A DNA stretch of 64,000 nt from NCBI GenBank assembly GCA_021372865.1, contig JAJFTO010000003.1, positions 34,201-98,200 on the forward strand, given 5' to 3'. The position numbers were made by a program, and so were the translations under genes. Source of the stretch: Porphyromonadaceae bacterium. Its GTDB lineage: Bacteria; Bacteroidota; Bacteroidia; Bacteroidales; Dysgonomonadaceae. Each line of letters starts with the position of its first letter. Position 1 is the first letter of the stretch. The notes beneath the pieces are model-generated. The model did no database searches. It worked only from the letters and a program-made list of their open reading frames with translations, and was not told the DNA's origin. Positions 29,735 through 38,673 of this stretch are shown here, piece after piece.

Positions 29735-30889
29735 TTATTTTAAAATTAGTTCAATCTTATCATTTGAGGGCACCTCGCTGTCGTCCCACTTCCCCATCAC
29801 CGTGCCCTCCTTCAGCAGCATCAGTCCGGGATTGGAACGGATCATGGTTTTCAGTGTACGCTCATCGGCACGCACAAACTGAAAGCCGGTCTTCTGTTTC
29901 CGTTCCCACTCCCCTACCGCACCGGGGTCAGATGCCGTGAGAAGATAAAAGGAATACCCCTTTTCCTCTGCATGGCGTGCCACTTCCCGAAAGCGGTCCA
30001 GATGCCGCATATGCATCTCATCCAGTGAATATGCGATCATCAGGAAAGTGTAGGAAGGATCTGAAAGTATAATGTCCGTGATGTCTCCCCCCGATTGCCA
30101 GGATTTGGTGGTGTCATCAAAGTAGAGCGACTCCACAGAAAAATCTTCAATTTTCGGTTTCTGTCCTGCTCTTACCAGATGGGTTTTCATATCCACGAAG
30201 GTCCATGTGGAATCGTTCCAGGGATAGTTTTCTTCGTTGAATTCTTTGATCACGCCATCCTTGCTGTAAATGAAAATGGTTTCGTAGAGATCAGCTTTCT
30301 CCGGATCCACGTACATTTGAAGTGGAATATTGGCACCTACCTTGTAGGGACGGAAATCGATCACCGGCAGCCTGTATACGTTATACAACGCAAAGAGAAC
30401 ACCCAGAAGCAATGTTGCGATTGCGACAGGTAGAGCAGCTTTTTTTGTAAACAGCGGTGTGATATGTCTCCATTTCAACATCAACCAGACAGCACCAGTC
30501 AGCAACAGCAGGTTTTTGTATAAAGTCTGCCAGTTACTGATGACAAATGCGTCGCCAAAGCAGCCGCAATCTTTCACCGGGTTGGTGATGGCCACCCACA
30601 ATGTAAAAGGAGTAAAGAAAATCATAAAAAGCAGGATCAGCCGGGTGGTCCATTTCCGGTAAATACCCAGCAACAGAAAAACGCCCAGCGCAAATTCGGC
30701 TGTTACCATCAGCACTGCAACCGGCAGAGCCAGTGGAAACAGCGATGTCAGGCCGAGTTCAATCAGATAATCCTGTATTTTGTAGGTAAATCCCAGCGGA
30801 TCCACAGCCTTCACGAATCCGGAAAAAACAAAAGTCGCTCCCACCAGAACGCGGGACAACACAACGATTATTTTTGCCATGCTGCTCAT
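29735..30889 (-). CDS. DoxX/MauE-like membrane protein (BT_3928 family)
   Basis: A 384-residue protein. The N-terminal half has four or more transmembrane helices of the DoxX/MauE type ([21 protein letters not shown], about residues 8-130) with a Cys pair in [10 protein letters not shown]. The C-terminal half is a periplasmic thioredoxin-like region ([14 protein letters not shown] through [15 protein letters not shown]) without an evident CxxC. This suggests a redox or quinone-linked envelope function; the exact role is unknown. The start overlaps the DUF1599 stop by 4 bases, so the genes are translationally coupled. Confidence 0.85.
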   Translation of the reverse strand: MSSMAKIIVVLSRVLVGATFVFSGFVKAVDPLGFTYKIQDYLIELGLTSLFPLALPVAVLMVTAEFALGVFLLLGIYRKWTTRLILLFMIFFTPFTLWVAITNPVKDCGCFGDAFVISNWQTLYKNLLLLTGAVWLMLKWRHITPLFTKKAALPVAIATLLLGVLFALYNVYRLPVIDFRPYKVGANIPLQMYVDPEKADLYETIFIYSKDGVIKEFNEENYPWNDSTWTFVDMKTHLVRAGQKPKIEDFSVESLYFDDTTKSWQSGGDITDIILSDPSYTFLMIAYSLDEMHMRHLDRFREVARHAEEKGYSFYLLTASDPGAVGEWERKQKTGFQFVRADERTLKTMIRSNPGLMLLKEGTVMGKWDDSEVPSNDKIELILK

Positions 30890-31437
30890 GCTTTCTGATC
30901 GCCGAAATGCAGTTTAATCAATCCAAAGATGGCATAATTCACCATGTCGCGATAATTGGCATCCACCCCTTCGGAAATGAGTGTTTTCCCGGAATGGCAC
31001 TCGATCTCCTTTGTACGGTATATCTTCATCAGAATCAAATCGGTGTAGGAACTGATCCGCATGTTTCGCCATGCCTCGTCATAATCGTGATTCTTGGCAC
31101 TCATCAGCGTTTTGGTTCCTGCCACATGCATGTCATACAACTCCAATGCTTTTTCCACGGTGATATCGATGCTATCCGCATATCCCAATTGCAACTGAAT
31201 CAGTCCGATGATTCCGTAATTCACGATGCCGATAAACTCAGGAAAAATTCCTTCATTTACCCTGTTTTCCTTCTTCACTTCGAGTGAGCGGATCCGGTTG
31301 GCCTTAATAAATAGCTGATCGGTCACCGATTCAGGCCGGAGAATACGCCAGGAGGCTCCGTAATCATGTAATTTCTTGGAGAAAATATCCCGGCAAATCA
31401 CAATTACTTCATCGAATTGTTTATTGGTAACATCCAT
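30886..31437 (-). CDS. DUF1599 protein
   Basis: A 183-residue protein made of two similar halves of about 85 residues (KKLHDYGASWRILRPESVTDQLFIKANRIR and SAKNHDYDEAWRNMRISSYTDLILMKIYR blocks), which is the DUF1599 duplication. The domain has been linked to nucleotide modification in phage genomes, but here it sits in a housekeeping operon before tpiA and its reaction is unknown. The start at 31437 fits the promoter at 31461-31468. Confidence 0.85.
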   Translation of the reverse strand: MDVTNKQFDEVIVICRDIFSKKLHDYGASWRILRPESVTDQLFIKANRIRSLEVKKENRVNEGIFPEFIGIVNYGIIGLIQLQLGYADSIDITVEKALELYDMHVAGTKTLMSAKNHDYDEAWRNMRISSYTDLILMKIYRTKEIECHSGKTLISEGVDANYRDMVNYAIFGLIKLHFGDQKA

Positions 31438-31460
31438 AGTGCATTGTGTAATCTGATGAA

Positions 31461-31468
31461 CAAAGATA
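31461..31468 (-). promoter_or_regulatory. -7 box (TATCTTTG) for the DUF1599-tpiA operon
   Basis: TATCTTTG on the minus strand 23 bases upstream of the ATG at 31437, immediately after the terminator of the preceding M23 gene. Confidence 0.65.
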
Positions 31469-31474
31469 AACAAA

Positions 31475-31507
31475 AAAAAGGTACAAGCATGAAACCTGTA
31501 CCTTTTT
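31475..31507 (-). terminator. Rho-independent terminator of the M23/LysM gene
   Basis: An 11-bp perfect stem, AAAAAGGTACA (31475-31485) with TGTACCTTTTT (31497-31507), so it can work in both directions. Confidence 0.82.
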
Positions 31508-31531
31508 ATGCGTGTGGACGCAGTATATCTT

Positions 31532-32545
31532 TTACGAAATGCGGATCGATTTTCCTACGCGCAATATGGTTCTGCTGGTGATATTATTCAGATTGCATAA
31601 ATTTTTCACCGAAACGCCGTAACGTTTCGAAATTGCTCCCAGCGTATCGCCTTTCTTAACCCGGTGATACTTCACATCACCTGAAACATATTTGTTGGTA
31701 GCAGAGGTCGGCTCTCTATATACCGAACTACTGCTGACGGTCGAACTGCTGCTGTTGGAAGTCTTCCTGTAGCTTGAGTTGGTCACCAGATATTCGTCAC
31801 GATGGGTCACCTTGTTTTCAAAATCGATGATAAAGTTGGGATTGATGGGTTTGCCAAGGAAACGCGTTTCAAAGTGAAGATGTGATCCGTAAGACCTGCC
31901 TGTATTGCCTGCCAGTCCAATGGGTTGACCCGAACGGACAAAATCGTTTTCCTGCACCAGAAATTTGGAAAGATGGCCATATACTGTCTCAAGGCCATTT
32001 ACGTGACGGACAACCAGATAATAGCCGTACCCTCTTCTTTCGTATTGTTTCACTCTGATTTTCCCGTCAAATGCCGCATAAATGGTATCACCCGTCTGTG
32101 CTTTGATATCAATGCCGTAGTGGTAACGACGACTTCCTCTCCTGCCGAAATTTGAGGTCATGTGCCCCACGGCAGGCATGGTGAAATTTTCCAGATCCAC
32201 CATAAACGTATCGGGCGCATTTTTTAAGTCTCCGTAAATGTTCACATGTTCATTTACCCACTTTCCACCGTAAATATCGTCGGCGGGAATATCATTGGGA
32301 TCAAATGTTTCCCTGCGCTCTTTTGCTTCGTCGAGTACCGATAAATCCATTTTAAGTTTTAAACCGTCGGCAAATAAACCGGTCTCTTCACTTAAACTGG
32401 AACTATGCAGTTGTTTTGCTGTTATTTCCGGCTTCGGTTTATCAGTCGCGGCCGGCGTAGACTGTGTAAATGCGTTCAATGTAATGAACATCAAGGTCGC
32501 TGGCAAAAGAACACGTACTTTTGCGAAAAAATGTTGACTTTCCAT
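31532..32545 (-). CDS. M23 peptidase with C-terminal LysM
   Basis: A 337-residue secreted murein hydrolase: signal peptide (LLPATLMFITLNAFTQ), M23 domain with canonical zinc motifs HYGIDIKAQTGD and GSHLHFETR, a Ser/Thr-rich linker, and a C-terminal LysM (YHRVKKGDTLGAISKRYG through ILRVGKSIRIS) that anchors it to peptidoglycan. Unlike the M23 protein at 7.5 kb, the HxH motif is intact. The start at 32545 (MESQHFF) puts the signal peptide at the N-terminus; upstream frame to 32671 is not needed and overlaps ndk. Confidence 0.9.
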   Translation of the reverse strand: MESQHFFAKVRVLLPATLMFITLNAFTQSTPAATDKPKPEITAKQLHSSSLSEETGLFADGLKLKMDLSVLDEAKERRETFDPNDIPADDIYGGKWVNEHVNIYGDLKNAPDTFMVDLENFTMPAVGHMTSNFGRRGSRRYHYGIDIKAQTGDTIYAAFDGKIRVKQYERRGYGYYLVVRHVNGLETVYGHLSKFLVQENDFVRSGQPIGLAGNTGRSYGSHLHFETRFLGKPINPNFIIDFENKVTHRDEYLVTNSSYRKTSNSSSSTVSSSSVYREPTSATNKYVSGDVKYHRVKKGDTLGAISKRYGVSVKNLCNLNNITSRTILRVGKSIRIS

Positions 32546-32609
32546 TGCTACCTGACTCTTTATATTAATTGATCTGTTTTTGAATTCGCTGATCATTCCT
32601 GTTTCGGTT

Positions 32610-33071
32610 TTACCGTTCATCATTCGCATAAAAATAGGGTGTGAGATGAGAAGCATAATCAAAAATCTCACTATCGGAGAAAAAACGCTTCAATTCAACA
32701 GCGGCCGTTTCAGGTGAATCTGAGGCGTGCACGATATTTTCCTGTACGCTCATGCTATAGTCCCCCCTGATTGTACCCGGTTCAGCATCTCTTCCATTTG
32801 TTACTCCTGTTAATTTTCTGACTACATGTACCACATCTACTCCTTTTAAAGCCATCACAACCACTGGGCTTGCCTGCATGGAATCTTTGATTCGCCCGTA
32901 AAACGGCTTATTAAATAAGTGAGCATAATGTTCTGCAAGGATCTTGTCGGTCAAATGCACCATCTTCAGTCCTACAATCTGGATCCCTTTTTTTTCGAAG
33001 CGTGAAATAACTTCTCCCAAGATGCCACGTTGAATTGCTGATGGTTTTAGAATAACAAGCGTAATCTGCAT
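32610..33071 (-). CDS. ndk: nucleoside-diphosphate kinase
   Basis: A 153-residue cytosolic enzyme exchanging the terminal phosphate between NTPs and NDPs. Catalytic His lies in QENIVHASDSPE. Other family motifs are LVILKPSAIQRGILGEV and GATNG-like GVTNGRDAEPGTIRGDY. Length is typical. It is divergent from the DUF2723 gene across a long AT-rich spacer. Confidence 0.95.
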   Translation of the reverse strand: MQITLVILKPSAIQRGILGEVISRFEKKGIQIVGLKMVHLTDKILAEHYAHLFNKPFYGRIKDSMQASPVVVMALKGVDVVHVVRKLTGVTNGRDAEPGTIRGDYSMSVQENIVHASDSPETAAVELKRFFSDSEIFDYASHLTPYFYANDER

Positions 33072-33501
33072 GAATGATGAACTATTACTAAAAAGACCTT
33101 TTAATTATAGATTTTTTTCCTTAATCAGTTCCAAAGTAAACTTTTTATTGTTTTACCGCCAAATTGTGGATAGTTTTTTTTTGTGGGTCACGACGTAAAA
33201 AAAGGCAAAAACAGGATTTATTAAACTAATAAACAGATCATTATGCCAAAACATGTTATACAACATATACCACCTATTTTAAAAATAACGCACATTTATT
33301 AACACTCTATTAACGCCTATCGGATGGTTTACTTTGTGTGGATAATTTTGATTGAAATTTTACTTTTTTTAATAATGTTACTTTAAAATGAAACCGAAAA
33401 CGCCGTTTGAATAACGGGAATTCAGTATCTTTGCCGAAATTTCAGATTAATTCGGTAAGTTTCAAGTAAATGCCGGATTTCTCTACTCAACAAATAATAA
33501 G
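33072..33501. other. 430-base AT-rich spacer between ndk and the DUF2723 gene
   Basis: No convincing open frame on either strand. It holds the divergent promoters, of which the TATCTTTG box at 33426-33433 is clear. A repeated CATGTTATACAACATATACC-like AT tract near 33250 looks like an upstream A/T element but has no named motif. Confidence 0.5.
33426..33433 (+). promoter_or_regulatory. -7 box (TATCTTTG) for the DUF2723 gene
   Basis: TATCTTTG lies 68 bases before the ATG at 33502, implying a leader of about 60 nt. Confidence 0.6.
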
Positions 33502-36500
33502 ATGATTAAATACAAGTTAATCAATAACATTGCCGGTTGGTGTGTGTTTATTACGGCTGCCATTGTATACCTGCTAACCATTGAACCCACAGCAAGTTTC
33601 TGGGATTGTGGTGAGTTTATCACTTCAGCCTACAAACTGGAAGTCGGTCATCCACCCGGAGCGCCCATCTTCATGCTGGTAGGCAATTTATTTACCCATT
33701 TCGCCAGTGATCCCTCACAGGTAGCACGGATGGTCAATAGCATGTCCGCACTGATGAGTGCCTTCACCATCCTTTTTCTTTTCTGGACAATAACCCATCT
33801 CACACGCAAACTGATCCTCGGCCCCCAGGAACAGGAGTTGACCATGGGAAAGACCGTCGCCGTGATTGGTAGTGGATTGGTGGGTGCGCTTGTCTACACC
33901 TTTTCCGATACATTCTGGTTCTCTGCCGTAGAAGGAGAGGTTTATGCCTTTTCTTCCATGCTCACAGCAATTGTTTTCTGGCTCATCCTCAAATGGGAAG
34001 ACAATGCCGACAAGCCGCATGCCGACAAATGGATTGTACTGATCGCCTATGTCATGGGATTATCCATCGGTGTACACCTGCTCAATCTGCTCTGCATCCC
34101 TGCCATCGTACTGGTATATTATTTCAGAAAAAACGAGAACCCCACCTGGAAAGGAGGGCTGCTTGCACTTTTGGGATCTTTCGTCCTGATTGTTGTGCTG
34201 ACGTGGGGCATCATCCCCGGATTCACCAAAGTAGGTGGATGGTTTGAACTCTTTTTCGTAAACACACTGGGTATGCCTTACAATACAGGACTGTTTGTTT
34301 ATCTGATCCTCCTGGTGGCAAGCATTGCCTGGACACTCTACGAAACCTTGTCTGAAAAAGGGAAAGAGTCTCGAGCACGTACTGCCTTTTTCATCAGCAT
34401 CGCCCTGGCCGGCATCCTTTTTATCGGTAGCAAGGTATGGTTGTGGGTTCTTCTTCTGGGAGCCGGTGCCTACCTTGCCTTTAAGTACAAAAAGCTGGAG
34501 GTCAAGTTAATCAATCTGGCAATTTCCAGCCTGATGGTTATCCTGATCGGCGTCTCGGCATACGCCCTGATCCCCATCCGTTCAAGTGCCAACACCCCGC
34601 TCGACCTGAACTCGCCGGAAGATATATTCTCGCTGGGGAGTTACCTCAACCGGGAACAATATGGTCAGACCCCTTTGATTCACGGAACCACCTATGCATC
34701 CAAAATTGCACGGAATGCCGACGGGTCTGCCATCGTTGATGAAGAAAGCACTTCCTGGAAACAGGTTGTAAAGAGCTCTCCCGACCAGAAAGACCGATAC
34801 GAGAAGATTACCTCTCCCACCTATAAATATACGAACACGATGTTCCTGCCCCGGATGCATTCCAATCCCACCAATCCATCCTTCGGCAATCATATCATCG
34901 GATACGAGCGTTGGGGAGGTGTCACCGACCGCGGTCAGAAACCCACGCTCTGGCAAAATCTGAAATACATGATCGGATACCAGTTCAACTACATGTACTG
35001 GCGTTACTTCATGTGGAACTTCTCAGGAAGGCAGAATGATATACAGGGTGACGGTGGCATTACTTCCGGCAACTGGATCACCGGAATTCCGTTTATCGAT
35101 GAATATGTACTCGACCTGGGTCCTCAGGACCACATAGCGCCCGACATCGTCGACAACAAGGGGCACAACAAATTCTATATGCTCCCGTTGCTGTTGGGCC
35201 TCATCGGTATGGCTTATCAGTTTCGACTGAAAGAAAGAGGAAATAAAAATTTTGCTGTCGTCTTTATGCTTTTCTTCATGACGGGACTGGCCATCATCCT
35301 TTACCTCAACCAGACTCCTTTTGAGCCGAGAGAACGCGATTACGCCTACTCGGGCTCCTTCTACGCCTTCGCAATCTGGGTGGGAATGGGAGTAGCTGGT
35401 ATCAGCCTGTTTCTGCGGAAGTATATCAAAAATACCACCGCAGCCGCGGCGCTTGCCACGGCAGCCTCTCTTTTTGTACCGTTTCAAATGGCGTCGCAGA
35501 CCTGGGACGACCACGACCGGTCGGGTAGAACACTGGCACGCGATACAGGCATGAACTATCTCTGTGGTGTAGGTAAAGACGGCATACTGTTTACCAACGG
35601 CGACAACGACACCTATCCCCTCTGGTACGTACAGGAAACCGAAGGTTATCGCACCGATGTGCGGGTGACCAACCTCAGCTTCCTCCAGACAGAGTGGTAC
35701 ATAGACCAATTGCTGCTACCGGCATATGAGTCGACCCCACTGCCCATTCAATGGTCGCGCCCCCGCTATTCGGGCGATGCGGGCAGTGCAGCATTCATCA
35801 TTACCAAACAGGAGATTGAAAATGTACTGAAACAAAACAACATTCCTCCCGTATCATTCGCCTCCTATTACGATGTGAATGCCTATAAGGACACCCTCTC
35901 CCTGAAACAGACAATGGAGAATCTCCGGACTGGACAAAACAGCAATCCGGCCAACCCGTTCAATACAGGCACTACTCAGATCATTCCGGGCAATGTACTG
36001 TCTGTCAATGTAGATACTGCCCGTGTTGACTGGAAAGCGCTCCATTCGAAGCCCGGCGACAAAATGTATATCAACATGGGTGATAAATCGGCGGTTTACC
36101 GCCAGGAGCTGATGATAATGGAAATGATCAGCAACATCAACGATGCGAACTGGCAACGTCCTTTGCATTTCGCCACCACCATTACCCCCTCGTTGTATAT
36201 GAACCTGCAGGATAAAAACTTTTCACTGAACGGTCTCTCCTACCAGGTGGTACCCGGAACTCCGCTCAGCGATGGAGTGAATACGGTAGCTGCTTATGAC
36301 AATATGATGAATAAGTTCCGCTGGGGTGGTCTTGAAAAGAATCCCGACATCTACCTCGATGAAACCGGACGGAGAATGATATCCACCTTCCGTCTCTATT
36401 TCACCCAGCTGATCAATGCGCTGATCGAAGAGGGTGAGAATGAAAAAGCATTGGCTGCACTCGATAAAATCACCACGATGGTGCCCGATTCCACGGTACA

Positions 36501-36972
36501 CTACGGTACTGATGGACTCATTTTTGCCCGAGCCTACTACCGTTTGGGAGAGAAAAAGAAGGCAGAAGCACTCATATCGTCCATCCAGGGTCGAATTGAC
36601 AGGAATCTCGACTGGTTTAGCCGCTTAAGGCCGATTCAGTTAACGAACACCCTCTCAGACATCGTGTATAACAACCTTAACCCCATGCTGTTTATAAACA
36701 ACATCTATCAGCAGTATGACAAGGAGAAATATCGTTTGATGACCGATGACCTGATGCAACGTGCACAGTTCTTTTATACGCAGGGTGTGTCCTACGCGGG
36801 CGATGTGATACTGAAAGAGATCACCGATGGATCCGTGCGCAGTTATTATGCCACACCTCAGGAAGATACCCTTACGCGGGCGGCTGCGGAGGGAACAATG
36901 CAAAAAGCACTCAGCATGATGCAGCAGTTCAGCCCACGCCTGCTGGAACAATATAAAACCACAAACAAATAA
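33502..36972 (+). CDS. DUF2723 polytopic membrane protein, probable O-mannosyltransferase-type enzyme
   Basis: A 1156-residue protein. The N-terminal part is a DUF2723 domain with about 12 membrane helices (FITAAIVYLLTIEPTASFWD, with the conserved Asp/Glu pair in SFWDCGEFI and VGHPPGAP), and the C-terminal third is soluble with TPR-like helices (about residues 960-1150). Eukaryotic TMEM260, a DUF2723 protein, is a protein O-mannosyltransferase, and the fold resembles other lipid-sugar-dependent GT-C enzymes. A role in protein O-glycosylation at the inner membrane is therefore plausible here but inferred. Confidence 0.85.
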   Translation: MIKYKLINNIAGWCVFITAAIVYLLTIEPTASFWDCGEFITSAYKLEVGHPPGAPIFMLVGNLFTHFASDPSQVARMVNSMSALMSAFTILFLFWTITHLTRKLILGPQEQELTMGKTVAVIGSGLVGALVYTFSDTFWFSAVEGEVYAFSSMLTAIVFWLILKWEDNADKPHADKWIVLIAYVMGLSIGVHLLNLLCIPAIVLVYYFRKNENPTWKGGLLALLGSFVLIVVLTWGIIPGFTKVGGWFELFFVNTLGMPYNTGLFVYLILLVASIAWTLYETLSEKGKESRARTAFFISIALAGILFIGSKVWLWVLLLGAGAYLAFKYKKLEVKLINLAISSLMVILIGVSAYALIPIRSSANTPLDLNSPEDIFSLGSYLNREQYGQTPLIHGTTYASKIARNADGSAIVDEESTSWKQVVKSSPDQKDRYEKITSPTYKYTNTMFLPRMHSNPTNPSFGNHIIGYERWGGVTDRGQKPTLWQNLKYMIGYQFNYMYWRYFMWNFSGRQNDIQGDGGITSGNWITGIPFIDEYVLDLGPQDHIAPDIVDNKGHNKFYMLPLLLGLIGMAYQFRLKERGNKNFAVVFMLFFMTGLAIILYLNQTPFEPRERDYAYSGSFYAFAIWVGMGVAGISLFLRKYIKNTTAAAALATAASLFVPFQMASQTWDDHDRSGRTLARDTGMNYLCGVGKDGILFTNGDNDTYPLWYVQETEGYRTDVRVTNLSFLQTEWYIDQLLLPAYESTPLPIQWSRPRYSGDAGSAAFIITKQEIENVLKQNNIPPVSFASYYDVNAYKDTLSLKQTMENLRTGQNSNPANPFNTGTTQIIPGNVLSVNVDTARVDWKALHSKPGDKMYINMGDKSAVYRQELMIMEMISNINDANWQRPLHFATTITPSLYMNLQDKNFSLNGLSYQVVPGTPLSDGVNTVAAYDNMMNKFRWGGLEKNPDIYLDETGRRMISTFRLYFTQLINALIEEGENEKALAALDKITTMVPDSTVHYGTDGLIFARAYYRLGEKKKAEALISSIQGRIDRNLDWFSRLRPIQLTNTLSDIVYNNLNPMLFINNIYQQYDKEKYRLMTDDLMQRAQFFYTQGVSYAGDVILKEITDGSVRSYYATPQEDTLTRAAAEGTMQKALSMMQQFSPRLLEQYKTTNK

Positions 36973-36986
36973 ATCAGAGACAGCGT

Positions 36987-37013
36987 ACGGCCGTGTAGTG
37001 TTTACACGGCCGT
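36987..37013 (+). terminator. strong hairpin after the DUF2723 gene
   Basis: An 11-bp perfect GC-rich stem, ACGGCCGTGTA (36987-36997) with TACACGGCCGT (37003-37013) and a 5-base loop. The T run after it is poor (ATTGCTTTGT). Confidence 0.7.
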
Positions 37014-37049
37014 ATTGCTTTGTCATTCCGTAATTCTATCATCTTACCC

Positions 37050-37667
37050 ATGTTAATAGAACAACCCCCCTTCCTCTATCGGCTGCTCTTTCCCAAGTCT
37101 GTTTGGCGAATGAAAACGTCTCTACGGAAAACAGTCTATCTTACTTTTGATGACGGCCCCATACCTGAGGTCACCCCATGGGTACTTGATCTGCTGGATC
37201 ATTACAAGGTGAAGGCCACCTTCTTCTGTGTTGGCGACAACGTAAGAAAGTATCCTGAAGTTTATCAACAATTGCTGGAACGGGGACACAAGACAGGAAA
37301 CCACACTTTCAACCATGTGCAGGGCTGGAACAGCAAGACATCCTTCCTGCTGAACAATACCGCCAAAGCCGCTGCACTGATAAATTCCATTCTTTTCAGA
37401 CCACCCCACGGACATATGCGCATGCCCCAGAACCACGCTTTGCAGAAAGCAGGATATAAGGTGATTATGTGGGATGTGGTCACCCGTGACTACAGCAGGT
37501 TCATGACCTCGAAACAGGTACTGCAGAATGTAAAAAAATATACCCGCGACGGATCCATCATTGTATTCCATGATTCACTCAAAGCCGAAAAAAAGATGAA
37601 GTATGCCCTCCCCCTCGCCATAGAGTGGTTGCTTGCAGAAGGTTATTCCTTCGAATTAATTCCCTGA
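37050..37667 (+). CDS. polysaccharide deacetylase (NodB homology) family protein
   Basis: A 205-residue CE4-type hydrolase. Motif 1 is VYLTFDDGPIPEVTPWVL with the catalytic base and metal Asp, motif 2 is GHKTGNHTFNH (HxxxH zinc ligands), then LFRPPHGHMR and VTRDYSRFM. The enzyme removes N-acetyl groups from peptidoglycan or exopolysaccharide. No signal peptide is obvious. ATG 37050 is preferred to an upstream TTG at 37020. Confidence 0.88.
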   Translation: MLIEQPPFLYRLLFPKSVWRMKTSLRKTVYLTFDDGPIPEVTPWVLDLLDHYKVKATFFCVGDNVRKYPEVYQQLLERGHKTGNHTFNHVQGWNSKTSFLLNNTAKAAALINSILFRPPHGHMRMPQNHALQKAGYKVIMWDVVTRDYSRFMTSKQVLQNVKKYTRDGSIIVFHDSLKAEKKMKYALPLAIEWLLAEGYSFELIP

Positions 37668-37824
37668 AAAAAACTGACAGTTGACCTACAACAAATAAAT
37701 ACATACCTTCTCAAAAAGTAGGCAGCAGATCTGTTGTGGCCGAAAATCAAAATTTTCTCCTCAAAAAGCTGACAGCTGACAGCTATTAAAAAACATAAAT
37801 AATGTTAATTTTTGAAATAATATA

Positions 37825-37845
37825 GTATTATGCATTGCATAGTAC
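37825..37845. promoter_or_regulatory. near-perfect 21-bp dyad, PadR-like operator
   Basis: GTATTATGCA (37825-37834), one central T, then TGCATAGTAC (37836-37845): 9 of 10 positions pair. The dyad sits 12 bases upstream of the -7 box, so a bound dimer would block the promoter. In Bacteroidota, exporters of this type are often governed by PadR or TetR repressors. No such regulator gene is nearby. Confidence 0.65.
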
Positions 37846-37857
37846 AATGTTTTGGCA

Positions 37858-37865
37858 TACATTTG
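37858..37865 (+). promoter_or_regulatory. -7 box (TACATTTG) for the MacAB/TolC-type operon
   Basis: TACATTTG matches TAnnTTTG and lies 85 bases before the first gene, immediately downstream of the dyad. Confidence 0.6.
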
Positions 37866-37950
37866 TACCATCAACGTATTGTGAATTTTAGCGTATATTC
37901 TGTAACGAACCCAGGCAGACTTAAGTCAAACTGAAGAAAACAATAGATAG

Positions 37951-38673
37951 ATGATCCATATCAGGCAACTACACAAGTCGTATCACACCGAAGCAATTTC
38001 ACTTCACGTGCTCAAAGGAATCAGTCTCGACATAGAAGCAGGGGAATATGTCGCTGTTACGGGTGCTTCCGGTTCGGGGAAATCCACCCTCCTCAACATC
38101 CTTGGCATCCTCGATACGTATGATGCAGGCGACTATCACCTCAATGGTACCCTGATCAAAAACATGAGCGAAAGAGAAGCAGCGAAGTTCCGTAACGAAA
38201 TGATCGGATTTGTCTTCCAGTCGTTCAATCTCATCCACTTTAAAAATGCGCTGGAAAATGTGGCGCTCCCCCTCTATTATAAGAAGGTGGGCCGCAAAAA
38301 ACGCAACATCATTGCAATGGAGCTTCTCGACAAGATGGGCCTGAAGGACTGGGCACATCATATGCCCAATGAGCTCTCGGGCGGTCAGAAACAAAGGGTA
38401 GCCATTGCCCGTGCCATGATTTCAGGCCCCAAGATCATTCTTGCCGATGAACCCACCGGAGCACTCGACAGCAAGACCACAATTGAGGTAATGGACGTGC
38501 TCACCAATCTCAACAGCGAGGGCATCACCACCATCATCGTCACCCACGAGAAATCGGTCTCCGACGCCACCAACCGCATCATTCACCTGAAAGACGGAAT
38601 GATTGAATATGAAACGCGCAAGAACAACGGTGTACATGACACCATTCCACACGTTAACATGCAATCGGTATGA
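37951..38673 (+). CDS. ABC transporter ATP-binding protein (LolD/MacB type)
   Basis: A 240-residue ATPase: Walker A GASGSGKST, Q-loop FVFQSFNLI, signature LSGGQKQRV, Walker B IILADEPTGALD, H-loop VTHE. It energises the two FtsX-type permeases encoded next; the stop overlaps the next start by 4 bases. It belongs to the MacB/LolD family that drives conformational changes in periplasmic parts of the exporter rather than moving substrate through the membrane. Confidence 0.93.
   Translation: MIHIRQLHKSYHTEAISLHVLKGISLDIEAGEYVAVTGASGSGKSTLLNILGILDTYDAGDYHLNGTLIKNMSEREAAKFRNEMIGFVFQSFNLIHFKNALENVALPLYYKKVGRKKRNIIAMELLDKMGLKDWAHHMPNELSGGQKQRVAIARAMISGPKIILADEPTGALDSKTTIEVMDVLTNLNSEGITTIIVTHEKSVSDATNRIIHLKDGMIEYETRKNNGVHDTIPHVNMQSV

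Larger units (their letters stand above)
37668..37950. other. 283-base regulatory spacer before the efflux operon
   Basis: It contains degenerate repeats of the type AAAAAGCTGACAGCTGACAG (37668-37790), then the PadR-like dyad at 37825-37845, a TACATTTG box at 37858-37865, and an 85-base leader. There is no open frame of note. Confidence 0.6.
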
